The notes under the pieces: model-generated
The model's input: the letters and a program-made list of their open reading frames with translations, nothing else
What the model was told of the DNA's origin: nothing
The model's database searches: none
Source of the DNA: REEB426 sp964551975
GTDB taxonomy: Bacteria; Actinomycetota; Actinomycetes; S36-B12
Direction of reading: 5' to 3'
Assembly: GCA_964551975.1 (NCBI GenBank)
Contig: CAZKFI010000001.1
Span: 1-64,000 of the forward strand
DNA length: 64,000 nt
Shown: positions 46,325-60,113 of the stretch, one piece after another
Position numbering within the stretch: position 1 is the first letter of the stretch
Layout of the letters: the number at the start of each line of letters is the position of its first letter
Translations under genes and position numbers: made by a program

Positions 46325-47020
46325 GTGAATCCGCCGAATCTGCAACTCGCGCTCGCCTGGGCCGCGCGAACATTTCGCGCCAATCTGCCAGCCTTCATTG
46401 CGCTCGCATTCATCGTCACCGCACTGCAGTTCGTCCAGCAATTCGCATCGGGGCCCTTGAACCAGGTGGCACTGGATTGCCTCGACGTGCAGACCGAGGG
46501 GCAGCGACTTGCCTGCGAGCAGGCACTCAGCGGTGGAATCGCGCCGGTGCTCTTCACAATTCTGGGCCTGGCGTTGGTCGCTGAGGTTGCTACCGTCGGT
46601 GTGGTTCGCGCATCGGTGTGGGCATCACTGGGTCGCAAGCCAGAGTTCTCAGCATTGCTGAGCACGGTGAACCTCGGCCGCTACGCCGGCTTCGTGCTCT
46701 TACAGACGCTGCTTGCCGCGGTAGGACTGCTGCTGTGCATCCTGCCTGGCCTGGCGGTCCTAGTCCTGTTGCAGTTCGGTCGTTTCGCCATCCTCGACCG
46801 GGACACCACCATTCCTGAGGCGATGAAGCACAGCATCCGGCTCGTCCGCAAGTTCCCCGGACCTTCGATCCTCACCGCGCTGTTCACCGGGCTCCTGCTC
46901 CTGGTCGGTGGCACCTGCTTCGGGCTCCTCACCCTGGTGACGTTGCCATTCATTGGATTGTTCGTGGTGCACATGTATCGCCAGATGAACGGGGAGCAGG
47001 TCGCCGGCGAGCATCGGTAA
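46325..47020 (+). CDS. Integral membrane protein, unknown
   Basis: A 231-aa hydrophobic protein with about five to six membrane segments, including GFVLLQTLLAAVGLLLCILPGL (its first part) and GLLLLVGGTCFGLLTLVTL. The plan resembles the glycerophosphodiester-phosphodiesterase membrane domain/DUF975-like proteins, but no diagnostic motif is visible. GTG 46325 lies 8 bp after perM, and purN starts 9 bp after this gene, so all are likely cotranscribed. Confidence 0.65.
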   Translation: MNPPNLQLALAWAARTFRANLPAFIALAFIVTALQFVQQFASGPLNQVALDCLDVQTEGQRLACEQALSGGIAPVLFTILGLALVAEVATVGVVRASVWASLGRKPEFSALLSTVNLGRYAGFVLLQTLLAAVGLLLCILPGLAVLVLLQFGRFAILDRDTTIPEAMKHSIRLVRKFPGPSILTALFTGLLLLVGGTCFGLLTLVTLPFIGLFVVHMYRQMNGEQVAGEHR

Positions 47021-47029
47021 GGTGCCGCG

Positions 47030-47626
47030 GTGACGGCACGTGTGGTGGTGCTGGCCTCCGGGTCGGGCAGTGTCCTCCAGGCGCTGCTCGATAGTGATAT
47101 TCGCCAGAACATCGTCGCCGTGGGCTCGGATCGACCGGACTGTTTCGCCCTCGAGCGGGCTCGTGGTGCTCAGGCGGAAACCTTCGCCGTTGACTTCAAT
47201 GCATTCGATGCGCGCCCGAGTTGGTCTGCGGTGTTGCTCGAAGAGCTGAACCGGTGGGAGCCAACATTGATCGTGTTGGCCGGTTTCATGCGCATCCTCG
47301 ACCCGACCATCGTCCGCGAGTACCGCAATCGCATCGTCAACACCCACCCCGCACTGCTGCCGTCTTTTCCGGGAGCCCATGCCGTCAGCGACGCATTGGC
47401 CGCAGGGGTGCGCATCACCGGATGCACTGTGCATTGGGTGGACGAGGGCGTAGATACCGGCCCGATCATCGAACAGGCTGCGGTGCGCGTACAGCCTACG
47501 GATGATGTGAACAGCCTCCATGAACGCATCAAGGTCATCGAGCGCGATCTATTGGTGTCGGTGGTCAGCAGCCTGGTAGCAGCGAGATCGGAATCGTCAG
47601 TCAACGGGAGGTTTGACGGTGGATAG
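47030..47626 (+). CDS. purN: Phosphoribosylglycinamide formyltransferase
   Basis: A 198-aa folate-dependent enzyme of purine synthesis that converts GAR to [17 protein letters not shown] is the nucleotide-binding start. The catalytic Asn-His-Asp triad is visible as [15 protein letters not shown] and [14 protein letters not shown]. Starts with GTG and overlaps purH by 8 bp. Confidence 0.95.
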   Translation: MTARVVVLASGSGSVLQALLDSDIRQNIVAVGSDRPDCFALERARGAQAETFAVDFNAFDARPSWSAVLLEELNRWEPTLIVLAGFMRILDPTIVREYRNRIVNTHPALLPSFPGAHAVSDALAAGVRITGCTVHWVDEGVDTGPIIEQAAVRVQPTDDVNSLHERIKVIERDLLVSVVSSLVAARSESSVNGRFDGG

Positions 47627-49199
47627 TCCACGGCGCCCAGTGCGGCGCGCCCTGATCTCCGTGTCGGATAAGGAAGGTCTGGTGCCCTTCGCCCAGGGCC
47701 TAGCGCAAGCTGGAGTGGAGATCGTCTCAACGGGTTCGACTGCGGCGACCATCCAGTCGGCAGGAATTGCGGTCACCGCGGTTTCGCAGGTCACCGGTTT
47801 TCCGGAATGCCTGGATGGTCGAGTGAAGACCCTGCACCCAGCCATCCACGGCGGTCTCCTAGCCGATCGGCGGCGAGACGATCATGTGCAGCAACTGCAG
47901 GAACTCAACATCGAAGCCTTCGACCTACTGGTGGTCAACCTCTATCCCTTCCGCTCGACCGTAGCCAGCGGCAACGCATTCGAGGACTGCATCGAGCAGA
48001 TCGATATTGGTGGGCCGGCGATGGTCCGTGCCGCAGCGAAGAATCATGCCAATGTTGCGGTGCTCACCGATCCAGACCGCTACGCATGGGTCATCGAACA
48101 GTTGTCACTCGGTGGGCTGACTGAGAGTCAGCGCCGCAGACTTGCCGGTGAGGCATTCGCCCATACCGCGTCCTATGACACCGCCATCGCCACCTGGCTC
48201 ATGGCCATTGACGGCAATGACCAGTCGGAAGAGCAGACGAGTGGAACGCACTGGCTCGGAGCCACATGGGAACTACGAGCCGCATTGCGCTACGGCGAGA
48301 ACCCACATCAGCAGGCCGCCTGGTACGTCCAAAGTGATGGAGTCGACACGGACCCGGGTCTGGGTGCCGCCGTCCAACTGCAGGGCAAAGCGCTGTCGTA
48401 CAACAACCTGGTCGATGCCGATGCCGCGCGCGCCGCAGCCTATGACCACACTGCACCTGCAGTCGCAATCATCAAACATGCGAATCCATGCGGAATTGCT
48501 ACCGCTGAAGATATCGCCTCGGCCTACCGGGGCGCGTTCGCCACTGATCCGATTTCCGCATTCGGTGGCGTAGTCGCGGCCAACCGGACGGTAAGCGAGG
48601 CGATGGCTCGGCAACTTGTCGACGTGTTCACCGAGGTACTCCTCGCGCCTGCCTATGAGGAAGCGGATCTGGCCATACTGCAATCCAAGGAGGGCCTTCG
48701 CGTCCTGCGTGTTCCACCGCCACCTGCCGGCCAGCGCCGGGCTTGGCGCACCATCTCCGGTGGTGTCCTGGTCCAGGAGGCGGATCTGCTGCAAGCCGCT
48801 GGCGATGACCCTGCGCAGTGGACCCTGGTCTGCGGTACCGCGGCAGATGCGGCAACACTTCGCGACCTGGACTTCGCCTGGCGAGCGGTGCGATGCGTGA
48901 AGTCCAATGCCATCCTGCTCGCCACATCCGGTGCGGCGGTGGGAATCGGCATGGGACAGGTGAATCGTGTCGATGCGGCACGACTTGCCGTGCAGCGAGC
49001 CGGCGAGCGCGCTGGAGGCAGCGTCGCTGCCTCAGATGCCTTTTTCCCATTTCCGGACGGCCTGGAGGTGCTCATCAACGCAGGCGTGCAGGCGGTAGTT
49101 CAACCGGGTGGGTCCATTCGCGATGCGGAGGTGATTGCCGCGGCTGATGCGGCCGGTATCACGATGTACTGCACCGGCACTCGGCACTTCCTGCACTGA
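47619..49199 (+). CDS. purH: Bifunctional AICAR formyltransferase/IMP cyclohydrolase
   Basis: A 526-aa enzyme for the last two steps of IMP synthesis. The N-terminal cyclohydrolase ([39 protein letters not shown]) is followed by the transformylase with [10 protein letters not shown] and [12 protein letters not shown] 47619 has GGGAGG 7 bp upstream; TTG 47613 is too close to this site. The IMP it makes feeds guaB and guaA in the same window. The DMT transporter gene starts on its stop codon (TGATG). Confidence 0.96.
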   Translation: MDSPRRPVRRALISVSDKEGLVPFAQGLAQAGVEIVSTGSTAATIQSAGIAVTAVSQVTGFPECLDGRVKTLHPAIHGGLLADRRRDDHVQQLQELNIEAFDLLVVNLYPFRSTVASGNAFEDCIEQIDIGGPAMVRAAAKNHANVAVLTDPDRYAWVIEQLSLGGLTESQRRRLAGEAFAHTASYDTAIATWLMAIDGNDQSEEQTSGTHWLGATWELRAALRYGENPHQQAAWYVQSDGVDTDPGLGAAVQLQGKALSYNNLVDADAARAAAYDHTAPAVAIIKHANPCGIATAEDIASAYRGAFATDPISAFGGVVAANRTVSEAMARQLVDVFTEVLLAPAYEEADLAILQSKEGLRVLRVPPPPAGQRRAWRTISGGVLVQEADLLQAAGDDPAQWTLVCGTAADAATLRDLDFAWRAVRCVKSNAILLATSGAAVGIGMGQVNRVDAARLAVQRAGERAGGSVAASDAFFPFPDGLEVLINAGVQAVVQPGGSIRDAEVIAAADAAGITMYCTGTRHFLH

Positions 49200-50164
49200 T
49201 GCGCACTGTCACCGTGCGCAGTGTTGCACTTATCTTCATCACCGGGGGCACCACAGTTGCACTGCAGGCGCGGGCCAATGGTGAGTTGGCGGTGCACCTT
49301 GGCAATGGTGTGGAAGCGGCTACGTACTCCTTCGCCTCCGGTCTACTCATCATCTGCCTGGTCGCAGTAGCTCTGCGACCTGCGCGGGTCGGCTTCGGTC
49401 GCGTCATCCAAGCGCTGCGTCAGCGCACCCTGGCTTGGTGGGCTTTTCCTGCCGGAATGTTGGGCGGCATCTTCGTCGCCTGTCAGAGTTTCGCCGTCGG
49501 CGTCATCGGCGTCGCGCTGTTCTCAGTGGCCGTGGTGGCCGCGCAGACGGTCACCTCTGTGGTGGTTGATCGCTGTGGACTCGGACCGCTGGGTGCGGTC
49601 AAGGTGACACCCCGTCGGATCATGGCAGCCGCACTGGCCATCGGTGCCGTAGCCCTGGCCGCGACCCCGAGGCTTGAGGCAGTCCAGGTCTCCGGCTGGG
49701 CGCTGGGTGCTGCCGTGTTGGCCGGAGTGCTCGTCGCTGTCCAGCAGGCACTCAATGGCCGCATCTCGCAGGCCGCCGGGCAACCCATCACCGCTGCCGT
49801 GTTCAACTTCGCCTTCGGGACCACGCTGCTGGTGATCCTTTCAGTCATCACCTTGAGCTTCGGTGCGCGGATCAGTGCCGCCTCACCCGGTCCCTGGTGG
49901 ATGTGGCTCGGTGGCGCGCTGGGTACCACGTTCATCGTCACTGCTGCCTGGGCCGTACCCCGCTACGGGGTGCTGATTTTTGCGCTCATCTCGATCGCTG
50001 GACAACTCACCGGCGCACTGCTGCTGGACCTGCTCATTCCGATGTCAGGTTCCACGGTTTCTGCACTGTTGGTCGCCGGTGCGCTGGTGACCTTCGCCGC
50101 AGTTGCCGTAGGCACGTGGCCCACGGCAACTGCCACTAGACCGTCAGGGCAAGCCAGACCGTGA
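49199..50164 (+). CDS. DMT superfamily transporter (DUF606/YdcZ-type)
   Basis: A 321-aa protein with ten membrane segments in two repeated halves, the plan of DUF606 members of the drug/metabolite transporter superfamily. The half repeat QARANGELAVHLGN and QQALNGRISQAAGQP is clear, a hallmark of this group. Substrate unknown. It overlaps the purH stop by one base, and its 3' end overlaps the convergent 812-aa gene by 29 bp. Confidence 0.8.
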   Translation: MRTVTVRSVALIFITGGTTVALQARANGELAVHLGNGVEAATYSFASGLLIICLVAVALRPARVGFGRVIQALRQRTLAWWAFPAGMLGGIFVACQSFAVGVIGVALFSVAVVAAQTVTSVVVDRCGLGPLGAVKVTPRRIMAAALAIGAVALAATPRLEAVQVSGWALGAAVLAGVLVAVQQALNGRISQAAGQPITAAVFNFAFGTTLLVILSVITLSFGARISAASPGPWWMWLGGALGTTFIVTAAWAVPRYGVLIFALISIAGQLTGALLLDLLIPMSGSTVSALLVAGALVTFAAVAVGTWPTATATRPSGQARP

Positions 50165-52574
50165 GGGCCAGCACGGCGACCCCGCCGCCTCGATAGACCC
50201 AGGTGGCGGCAGGTCGGTAGTGCCAGGACTGTTGGCCGGGTGCTGGGTGACGACCGAAGAGAGCAACCAGCGAGAGCAGGAAGCCCGGAATCGCCAGGAG
50301 AAGGAATGCCATCTGGGCGAATTGAGCGGTGTCACCGAACTGGTTGAGTGCAAGAACGGTGATGCCCCAGCTGAGCAGCAGGATGAGTCCGAGCTTGAGG
50401 ACACTGCCGGGCGAGATCGACCACAGCTTCACGGAATTGGGAAAGCGATCGGCGACCAGTTCCAGCAGGTTCGGGATCAAGAACAACAGAGCCGCTACCC
50501 AAAGTTGCCAGACGTTGCCGACAAACGCGGCTGCGACAAAGAGGAAGATCCCAGTACGCAGCATTGCGGACGCAATCCGCTGGGACGGACCGGCCTGCAG
50601 TGTTGTCTTGGGAATCACCGTTGCGAGTCGCTCCGGGAACCATCTGGCCGCAGCGAACTCTAAGCCCACCTTTGCCAGTAGCCCGAACAGAACGACAGTG
50701 GCCAGGATCCAGCCACTCTGCGCGATGGGGAAGGCGGCACCGCCCAGGGCAGGTAGTGCTTCGACGATGTTCAGCGTCGTCCAGGCGCCGACCAGCGGCA
50801 CAACAACGAGATCGGTGAGGCGTTCCCAGCGTTGCGTCATGCCGCCGCCTACTGGGCGGCGAATATCGCGGAAGGTACCGGCAATCAGACCCGGACCGGC
50901 AATGAGCAACGCGATCCCGAGCAGGGTGCGCACACTGGACCAGTCCACGATGCCGCCCATGACGGCAACCGTGAGGGCAAAGGCAACACTGCTCAACAGT
51001 CCCGCGAGACCATCGATGATGCCGAGCAGCATCAGCGGAATCATCAGAGCCAACATCGGCGGTTGGGCGATGCCCTCACCGAGGATTGCCGCTGTGATAG
51101 CCAGTGCTACACCAGCAACAGGCAGCAGCAGGCTGAGACTGCCCAGCATGGCGCGAACCGGTCCACCATCGGTAAGGGCCCGGGCAAGAAGTGGGCTACG
51201 TGGAGCAACAGCTGCGATACCGGTGTAGGAGAACTCGTCGATGACGGCAGTCCCGGGTGCGCGGTGCAGACTCGACAGGTCTCCCCAGGCACTGCCCTTG
51301 GCTACGAACTTTGTGCGCCAACCACGGTTATGTTCAACATCGACATCGTCCAGTGCATCCTGGGTGGCTTGGACGGCTACCTCGAGTCCGGCCATGTCCT
51401 CATCGGCGTTGGATGATCCATCGACTTGATCAATGCGGTCAGGCAGTCGCATTCCTGCTGCGGCGGCCGCACCGATGCCGGCACCGGCAACAGCGACCAG
51501 CGAGAGGGCAGCCACGGCTGTCGTTACGACGGCCTCAGGTTCGTCCAGTGCCACTACTGGTGCGTACGGCGGCGCCTTGGGGCTTGCCGGTAGCGCGGGG
51601 GCACTGAGCTGGCTGGTGTCAGCGTTCGGCTGAACCGCCAACAACTCACCCTGCGCACCGATCGTGATGGCGGACCCGGCCTCGGTGGGCAGGCCTGCCG
51701 CGGAAGTGCTGCGCACAAGCACGGTATGTGGCCCTGGTGCGAGGGTATCGGGAAGTTCAGCCGACGCGGCAAACGCCCCCGCGGCATCAGTGAACCCAGT
51801 TGCGACCAACTGCGGTGTAGAGAAGGCCCAAATCTCGTAGCGCACCTCGGCGGCCAAACCGGCACCTGCCGCGGAAACGCTGGCGCCGTCGGTGGATTGG
51901 GCCACCTGCACAACCAGGTTCGCGGTCACCGTGGTCTGTGCATCGGGAACGAACGGCAGTTGGGCGACGTCTCCGGTGAATTCCTCAGTCGCGGCCCCGT
52001 CCTCGACGAATTCCTCGTCGACCGCCTCGTCGTCGCCGTAGTCTTCGTCGCTCGCGTAGTCTTCGCCGAGGCCGTCCTCGGTCAACTCGGTGTCGTCACC
52101 GACGACCTCATCAGTGGGGCTATCAGACTCAGGAACCTTGTCGCCGTCGGTGGTCTGATCCGGGCGTCGGTCCTCCTGATCGCCCGCAGTGTCCCCGGCC
52201 TGATCGGAGTCGGCCGAGGAACCCTCATCGGCACCTAGCTCCTCGGTCGAAGCGCCGCTATCGTCCGCCGCCGGATCTTCTGCTGCTGGGGCCTCATCGG
52301 AGGCGGGTGCTTCGGGAGCGGGAGCCGAGTCCTCGGAACTGCCGCCACCGTCACCGCCGCCGCCACTGTCACCGCCTCCTCCTTCATCCTCGGCGCTGAT
52401 CGCGGCAAAGGGTTGACCCGCCTGTCCAGGGACCGCGGCAAGCAGGAGCGCTCCGGTGCCCAACAGCAGGCCGCTGGCCAACGCTGCGGCAACGGCAGTA
52501 CGCCGGCCACGGGTGTGCACGCGACGGTGGCTTGCAGCAGCAAGTTTCCGTGTGGAATGCAACCGGGTGCGCAT
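50136..52574 (-). CDS. Large exported membrane protein with acidic Ser/Glu/Asp-rich region (unknown)
   Basis: An 812-aa protein with a perfect ribosome site (GGAGG, 5 bp before ATG 52574). Order: an N-terminal signal/anchor (AVAAALASGLLLGTGALLLA); about 170 residues of Gly/Ser then Glu/Asp-rich low complexity (DSGGGGDGGGSSEDS onwards, ending EFVEDGAATEEFTGD); a beta-sandwich-like domain (AEVRYEIWAFSTPQLVATGF), resembling adhesin or Ig-like folds; a membrane helix; a soluble segment (DALDDVDVEHNRGW); then about ten membrane helices to the C-terminus. No known family is recognised. A sensor, adhesin or envelope-linked role is possible. Confidence 0.7.
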   Translation of the reverse strand: MRTRLHSTRKLAAASHRRVHTRGRRTAVAAALASGLLLGTGALLLAAVPGQAGQPFAAISAEDEGGGGDSGGGGDGGGSSEDSAPAPEAPASDEAPAAEDPAADDSGASTEELGADEGSSADSDQAGDTAGDQEDRRPDQTTDGDKVPESDSPTDEVVGDDTELTEDGLGEDYASDEDYGDDEAVDEEFVEDGAATEEFTGDVAQLPFVPDAQTTVTANLVVQVAQSTDGASVSAAGAGLAAEVRYEIWAFSTPQLVATGFTDAAGAFAASAELPDTLAPGPHTVLVRSTSAAGLPTEAGSAITIGAQGELLAVQPNADTSQLSAPALPASPKAPPYAPVVALDEPEAVVTTAVAALSLVAVAGAGIGAAAAAGMRLPDRIDQVDGSSNADEDMAGLEVAVQATQDALDDVDVEHNRGWRTKFVAKGSAWGDLSSLHRAPGTAVIDEFSYTGIAAVAPRSPLLARALTDGGPVRAMLGSLSLLLPVAGVALAITAAILGEGIAQPPMLALMIPLMLLGIIDGLAGLLSSVAFALTVAVMGGIVDWSSVRTLLGIALLIAGPGLIAGTFRDIRRPVGGGMTQRWERLTDLVVVPLVGAWTTLNIVEALPALGGAAFPIAQSGWILATVVLFGLLAKVGLEFAAARWFPERLATVIPKTTLQAGPSQRIASAMLRTGIFLFVAAAFVGNVWQLWVAALLFLIPNLLELVADRFPNSVKLWSISPGSVLKLGLILLLSWGITVLALNQFGDTAQFAQMAFLLLAIPGFLLSLVALFGRHPAPGQQSWHYRPAATWVYRGGGVAVLALTVWLALTV

Positions 52575-52675
52575 GGGACCTCCGCTCAGGCGCTCAATGC
52601 GGCGTCTTCTTCGAGACCTCTCACAAGCGCGAGAAAGATGGTAACCCGGGGTGGTGTTGCTCCGAGGGCGCGACC

Positions 52676-53014
52676 GTGCAACCGTGGAGTGTGCTTGAAC
52701 GCCTTCGGCAGTCCCTGCGCCTGCTGCCACGGCCCCTGCGGTGGATCATCGTCGCCTCGGTGGGCTGCGCCCTGGTGATTGTGGGGATTGTGTTCCTCGT
52801 GCTGCCGGGCCCGGGTCTGCCACTGATCCTGCTGGGTCTTCTGGTGCTCGCCACGGAGTTCGCCTGGGCGGAAGCGACGCTGCACCGACTTCGCAAGAGC
52901 AGCAGCTCGGTCACCGCGGTGGTGCGCCAAACCGCAACACGCGTCATGCGAAAGTCACCGTCGGCTACCGATCCGCCGGATCCGGCTAGCCCGGATGCGA
53001 AGATGCGCGAGTGA
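52676..53014 (+). CDS. PGPGW-motif small membrane protein (TIGR02611-like)
   Basis: A 112-aa protein with two membrane segments around [17 protein letters not shown], the PGPG turn of this actinobacterial family, and a basic tail (RVMRKSPSA). Function unknown. GTG 52676 is the best start, with GAGGG about 8 bp upstream. It overlaps folD by 4 bp (GTGA), so the two are translationally coupled. Confidence 0.75.
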   Translation: MQPWSVLERLRQSLRLLPRPLRWIIVASVGCALVIVGIVFLVLPGPGLPLILLGLLVLATEFAWAEATLHRLRKSSSSVTAVVRQTATRVMRKSPSATDPPDPASPDAKMRE

Positions 53015-53859
53015 GCGCGACGATCCTGGACGGCAAGGCAACAGCCGCAGCAGTGCGCGCCGATCTGCGCACCCGCGTTGAACGCCTACGAGCCGCTGGG
53101 ATCGTGCCTGGCCTGGGGACCGTCCTGGTCGGAGATGATCCCGGCAGCCATGCCTACGTTCAGGGCAAGCACGCCGATTGCGCGGAAGTGGGCATCGCCT
53201 CGATCCGCGTCGACCTTCCGGCGGATGCCTCACAGCAACAGGTCACTGAAGCGATCCTGCAGCTCAACGCGGATCCCGCAGTGACCGGGTACATCGTGCA
53301 GTTGCCGCTCCCCAAGCATCTCGATGAGCGGGGCACATTGAGTCTGATGGATCCAGACAAAGATGCTGACGGACTGCATCCGGTGAACCTGGGCCGCCTA
53401 GTACTCGGGATGGAGGCGCCGCTGCCCTGCACCCCGCGCGGCATCGTCACGCTGCTTCGTCATTACGAGGTACCCATTGCCGGTGCTGAGGTGGTGATCG
53501 TGGGTAGGGGTGTGACCGTCGGCCGGCCCCTGGGACTACTGCTGACGCGACGCACCGAGAACGCGACAGTCACCCTCTGCCACACCGGTACAGGTGATCT
53601 GGCAGCGCATACCCGCTCGGCGGACATCGTCGTTGCCGCTGCGGGCGTGCCCGGAATGATCACCGGTTCGATGGTGCGCGCTGGAGCAGCAGTGCTGGAT
53701 GTGGGTATCACTCGAACCAGTGAAGGCCTGATCGGTGATGTCGCCCCAGATGTCCGAGAGGTTGCCGCATTCGTAGCGCCTATGCCGGGTGGTGTCGGCC
53801 CAATGACGCGCGCGATGCTGCTCACCAACGTCGTTGAGGCTGCTGAGGCGGCGAGGTGA
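53011..53859 (+). CDS. folD: Methylenetetrahydrofolate dehydrogenase/cyclohydrolase
   Basis: A 282-aa bifunctional one-carbon folate enzyme. [23 protein letters not shown] includes the substrate-binding Tyr and Lys, and the NADP site is [14 protein letters not shown]. The 10-formyl-THF made serves purN and purH, encoded 4-6 kb upstream. Overlaps both neighbours by 4 bp. Confidence 0.96.
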   Translation: MSATILDGKATAAAVRADLRTRVERLRAAGIVPGLGTVLVGDDPGSHAYVQGKHADCAEVGIASIRVDLPADASQQQVTEAILQLNADPAVTGYIVQLPLPKHLDERGTLSLMDPDKDADGLHPVNLGRLVLGMEAPLPCTPRGIVTLLRHYEVPIAGAEVVIVGRGVTVGRPLGLLLTRRTENATVTLCHTGTGDLAAHTRSADIVVAAAGVPGMITGSMVRAGAAVLDVGITRTSEGLIGDVAPDVREVAAFVAPMPGGVGPMTRAMLLTNVVEAAEAAR

Positions 53860-54173
53860 CCGGAAAGCCGGCAGGAAACTCTGCCCATGTCGTTCCCCTG
53901 AGTCGCCAGAAGCGCCCGAAGTTGCAATGGCCGATCAGTGTCGTTCTGGCTGTCGCGGTCACCGGGTTGCTCCTAGTGGCGGCCGGTGCCTTCCGAGCGG
54001 GCACAGTGACCCTTGCCTGCAGTGCGGGTGTGGGACTGGTGCTGCGACTAACACTGACCAAGGAGCAGGCCGGGCTTTTGGTGGTACGCCGTCGCAGCGT
54101 GGACGCCTGGACCCTTGGCCTACTTGGTCTGGTTGCCCTCGTGCTGGCCTTTTGGGTACCCGTCCCGAAGTGA
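53856..54173 (+). CDS. DUF3017 membrane protein
   Basis: A 105-aa protein with a short cytoplasmic N-terminus and three membrane segments (from [21 protein letters not shown] to [15 protein letters not shown]). DUF3017 genes commonly sit directly downstream of folD in actinobacteria, as here with a 4-bp overlap. The function is unknown. Confidence 0.8.
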   Translation: MTGKPAGNSAHVVPLSRQKRPKLQWPISVVLAVAVTGLLLVAAGAFRAGTVTLACSAGVGLVLRLTLTKEQAGLLVVRRRSVDAWTLGLLGLVALVLAFWVPVPK

Positions 54174-54214
54174 GGGTGCCCCGGGTGTACCCGGTAACCT
54201 TGCGTCGTCGATGA

Positions 54215-55255
<1,041 letters not shown>

Positions 55256-55267
55256 GGGAGGCGAACG

Positions 55268-56485
55268 ATGTCAAAGATCAAGGTTGCGAACCCTGTCGTC
55301 GAGCTCGATGGCGACGAGATGACCCGCATCATCTGGCAGTTCATCAAGGACGAACTCATCGTCAAGTACCTGGACATCGATCTGCGCTACTTCGATCTGG
55401 GCATCGAACATCGGGACGCCACCGATGACCAGGTCACCATCGATGCTGCGCACGCGATCCAGCAGTTTGGGGTGGGTGTCAAGTGCGCAACGATCACGCC
55501 AGATGAGGCTCGAGTTGCAGAGTTCGGCCTGAAGAAGATGTGGAAGTCACCCAACGGGACCATTCGTAACATCCTGGGCGGTGTCATCTTCCGTGAGCCG
55601 ATCATCATCAGCAATATTCCGCGACTTGTTCCAGGTTGGACCAAGCCGATCGTCGTGGGTCGCCATGCCTTCGGCGATCAGTACCGTGCGACTGACTTCA
55701 CGATTCCTGGTGCGGGAACGTTGACAATGACCTTCACACCGGCTGATGGCTCAGCGCCGATGGAATTCGAGGTGTTCCAATTCCCCGAGTCGGGTGTTGC
55801 GATGGGGATGTACAACCTTGACCAATCCATTCGGGATTTTGCACGGGCGTCTATGCGCTACGGACTCTCGCGCAAGTACCCCGTCTACCTCTCGACGAAG
55901 AACACCATCCTGAAGGCGTATGACGGGCGCTTCAAAGATATCTTCGCCGAGGTCTACGAAGCCGAGTTCAAGCAGCAGTTCGAGGCAGCCGGCATCACCT
56001 ATGAACACCGTCTCATCGATGACATGGTGGCAGCTGCCCTGAAGTGGGAGGGCGGGTATGTCTGGGCCTGCAAGAACTATGACGGTGACGTGCAGTCCGA
56101 CACCGTTGCCCAGGGCTTTGGCTCCCTGGGATTGATGACCAGTGTCCTGATGACCCCGGATGGCCGCACTGTCGAGGCCGAAGCCGCACACGGCACGGTG
56201 ACTCGGCACTTCCGCCAGCACCAGCAGGGCAAGCCCACGTCCACCAACCCGATCGCGTCGATCTTCGCCTGGACCCGGGGGCTGGAACACCGGGGCAAGT
56301 TGGATGGAACACCGCAGGTTGAGCAGTTCGCCCAAACTCTTGAGCGGGTCTGCATTGCCACGGTCGAAGAGGGCAAAATGACGAAGGACCTGGCCATGCT
56401 CATTGGCCCTGATCAGCCCTGGCTGACCACTCAGGAGTTCCTGAGCGCGATTGACCAGAACCTTCAGGTGGCAGTGCAGAGGTAG
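55268..56485 (+). CDS. icd: NADP-dependent isocitrate dehydrogenase
   Basis: A 405-aa type II (eukaryote-like) homodimeric isocitrate dehydrogenase. It starts [19 protein letters not shown], has substrate-binding [12 protein letters not shown] and metal-binding [20 protein letters not shown] (shown only in part), and NADP-binding [10 protein letters not shown]. Converts isocitrate to 2-oxoglutarate and CO2. GGGAGG precedes ATG 55268. Probable operon with mdh. Confidence 0.96.
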   Translation: MSKIKVANPVVELDGDEMTRIIWQFIKDELIVKYLDIDLRYFDLGIEHRDATDDQVTIDAAHAIQQFGVGVKCATITPDEARVAEFGLKKMWKSPNGTIRNILGGVIFREPIIISNIPRLVPGWTKPIVVGRHAFGDQYRATDFTIPGAGTLTMTFTPADGSAPMEFEVFQFPESGVAMGMYNLDQSIRDFARASMRYGLSRKYPVYLSTKNTILKAYDGRFKDIFAEVYEAEFKQQFEAAGITYEHRLIDDMVAAALKWEGGYVWACKNYDGDVQSDTVAQGFGSLGLMTSVLMTPDGRTVEAEAAHGTVTRHFRQHQQGKPTSTNPIASIFAWTRGLEHRGKLDGTPQVEQFAQTLERVCIATVEEGKMTKDLAMLIGPDQPWLTTQEFLSAIDQNLQVAVQR

Positions 56486-56555
56486 TCCTGCCTGGCATCG
56501 GTGGTTAGGCAACGCGTAGTCTCGCATCGACCCACCTGGTGCGAGGGTCTTGGGA

Positions 56556-58878
<2,323 letters not shown>

Positions 58879-58918
58879 GCGATGATCAGTTAGTGCTGCG
58901 CCCACTAGGGTCGGCGCC

Positions 58919-60043
58919 ATGCTGACCCGTCGTCAGGTGCTGATAAGTGGTGCATTGACTGCGGGCGTGCTCATGACCGGGGGCTGTGCCGCTCGGAACA
59001 GAACTGCTGTCCGTTTCCCCAAACCGCTGACATCAGGCGGCACGATCGGAGTTTGCGCTCCGTCGGCCGGTGTGCCCAAGGCGGATGAAGCCCGGTACAC
59101 GTTCGCCATCAACTACTTGAAGGAACTTGGCTACTCGGTTGAGACTCGCGGCACCATCATCACCGACGACATTGTCAGCGGACCCGCGAAGCAGCGCGCA
59201 GCAGACCTTCAAGAACTCCTTCTCGACCCGGAGATCGATGCAGTTCTACCGCCGTGGGGCGGGGAGTTGCTCATCGACATCCTGCCGTTCATTGATTGGG
59301 GTGCCCTGCGCGCGGCTGCGCCCACCTGGCTGATTGGCTACTCCGATCTCAGCACGTTCCAGGTTCCCTACCTGATTCGTACTGGCACTGCCTCTATCGA
59401 TGGCAGCAATCTGCTTGAGACGCCGATGCGTCCACCTGGTCCTGGTCTGGCCTGGTGGCCGGATGTCGCGTCGTTGTCCTCCGGACAATCCTTCACACAG
59501 GAGTCGACGCCGAGATATCAGGCCAGTGATGTCGACTGGTCGGCTACACCGAATGCGACGTCCTTCAACCTCGACACAGCCTCCACCTGGAAAGTGCTCG
59601 GGCACGAGAATGACTCCTCATTCGTGCTCAGCGTGCGGGGACGGATCGTCGCCGGCACCATCGACGTCCTAGCGCCGATCGCCTGTACACCGGACGGCGA
59701 CCTGCCCGGCTTCGCCGATTCGGTACGCCCGGACAAACTGCTGATCGCACTTGATGCCGCTGACTTCAACTCCGCGCAGTTAGCCCGTGCACTTTGGGAC
59801 CTGCGCGCGGCAGGCTGGTTCGACGCAGCAGCCGCCGTCGTACTAGGTCGCACGGCTGGGGAAGTCGTCAGTGGCTACACCGTGCGTGACGCTGCCGACG
59901 ACGTGCTGGGCGACCTCGACCTACCAGTCGTCTACGACGCAGACGTCGGCCATCTCCCGCCGCAGATGGCGTGGGTTCAGGGCGCGTTGGCGACGTTGCA
60001 GGTGAGCGGTGGCCAAGGGCTACTGACCCAGACCTTGGCCTGA
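58919..60043 (+). CDS. LD-carboxypeptidase (peptidase S66), Tat-like lipoprotein
   Basis: A 374-aa protein with a TRRQVLISG start (twin Arg, Tat-like) and lipobox MTGGC at residue 23, so it is probably anchored outside the membrane. The S66 domain has nucleophile Ser142 in LIGYSDLSTF and His345 in DADVGHLPPQ; the acidic residue appears to be Asp279 (LIALDAAD) where the family usually has Glu. It would cleave the L,D bond of tetrapeptide stems, or resemble MccF self-immunity proteins. A cytoplasmic location is the family norm, so the lipoprotein signal is unusual. Next to it, on the opposite strand, is a D-Ala-D-Ala carboxypeptidase. Confidence 0.82.
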   Translation: MLTRRQVLISGALTAGVLMTGGCAARNRTAVRFPKPLTSGGTIGVCAPSAGVPKADEARYTFAINYLKELGYSVETRGTIITDDIVSGPAKQRAADLQELLLDPEIDAVLPPWGGELLIDILPFIDWGALRAAAPTWLIGYSDLSTFQVPYLIRTGTASIDGSNLLETPMRPPGPGLAWWPDVASLSSGQSFTQESTPRYQASDVDWSATPNATSFNLDTASTWKVLGHENDSSFVLSVRGRIVAGTIDVLAPIACTPDGDLPGFADSVRPDKLLIALDAADFNSAQLARALWDLRAAGWFDAAAAVVLGRTAGEVVSGYTVRDAADDVLGDLDLPVVYDADVGHLPPQMAWVQGALATLQVSGGQGLLTQTLA

Positions 60044-60113
60044 TGTGCACCTCACGGCCCAGGGTTCACGAAACAGGGTTCACCGCGCAGGGGTCCTTTG
60101 CTGACTTCGGGTA

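Noticed and set aside
54181..54194. CCGGGTGTACCCGG palindrome upstream of mdh
   Set aside because: Short GC-rich palindrome, common by chance at this base composition; no evidence that it is an operator.
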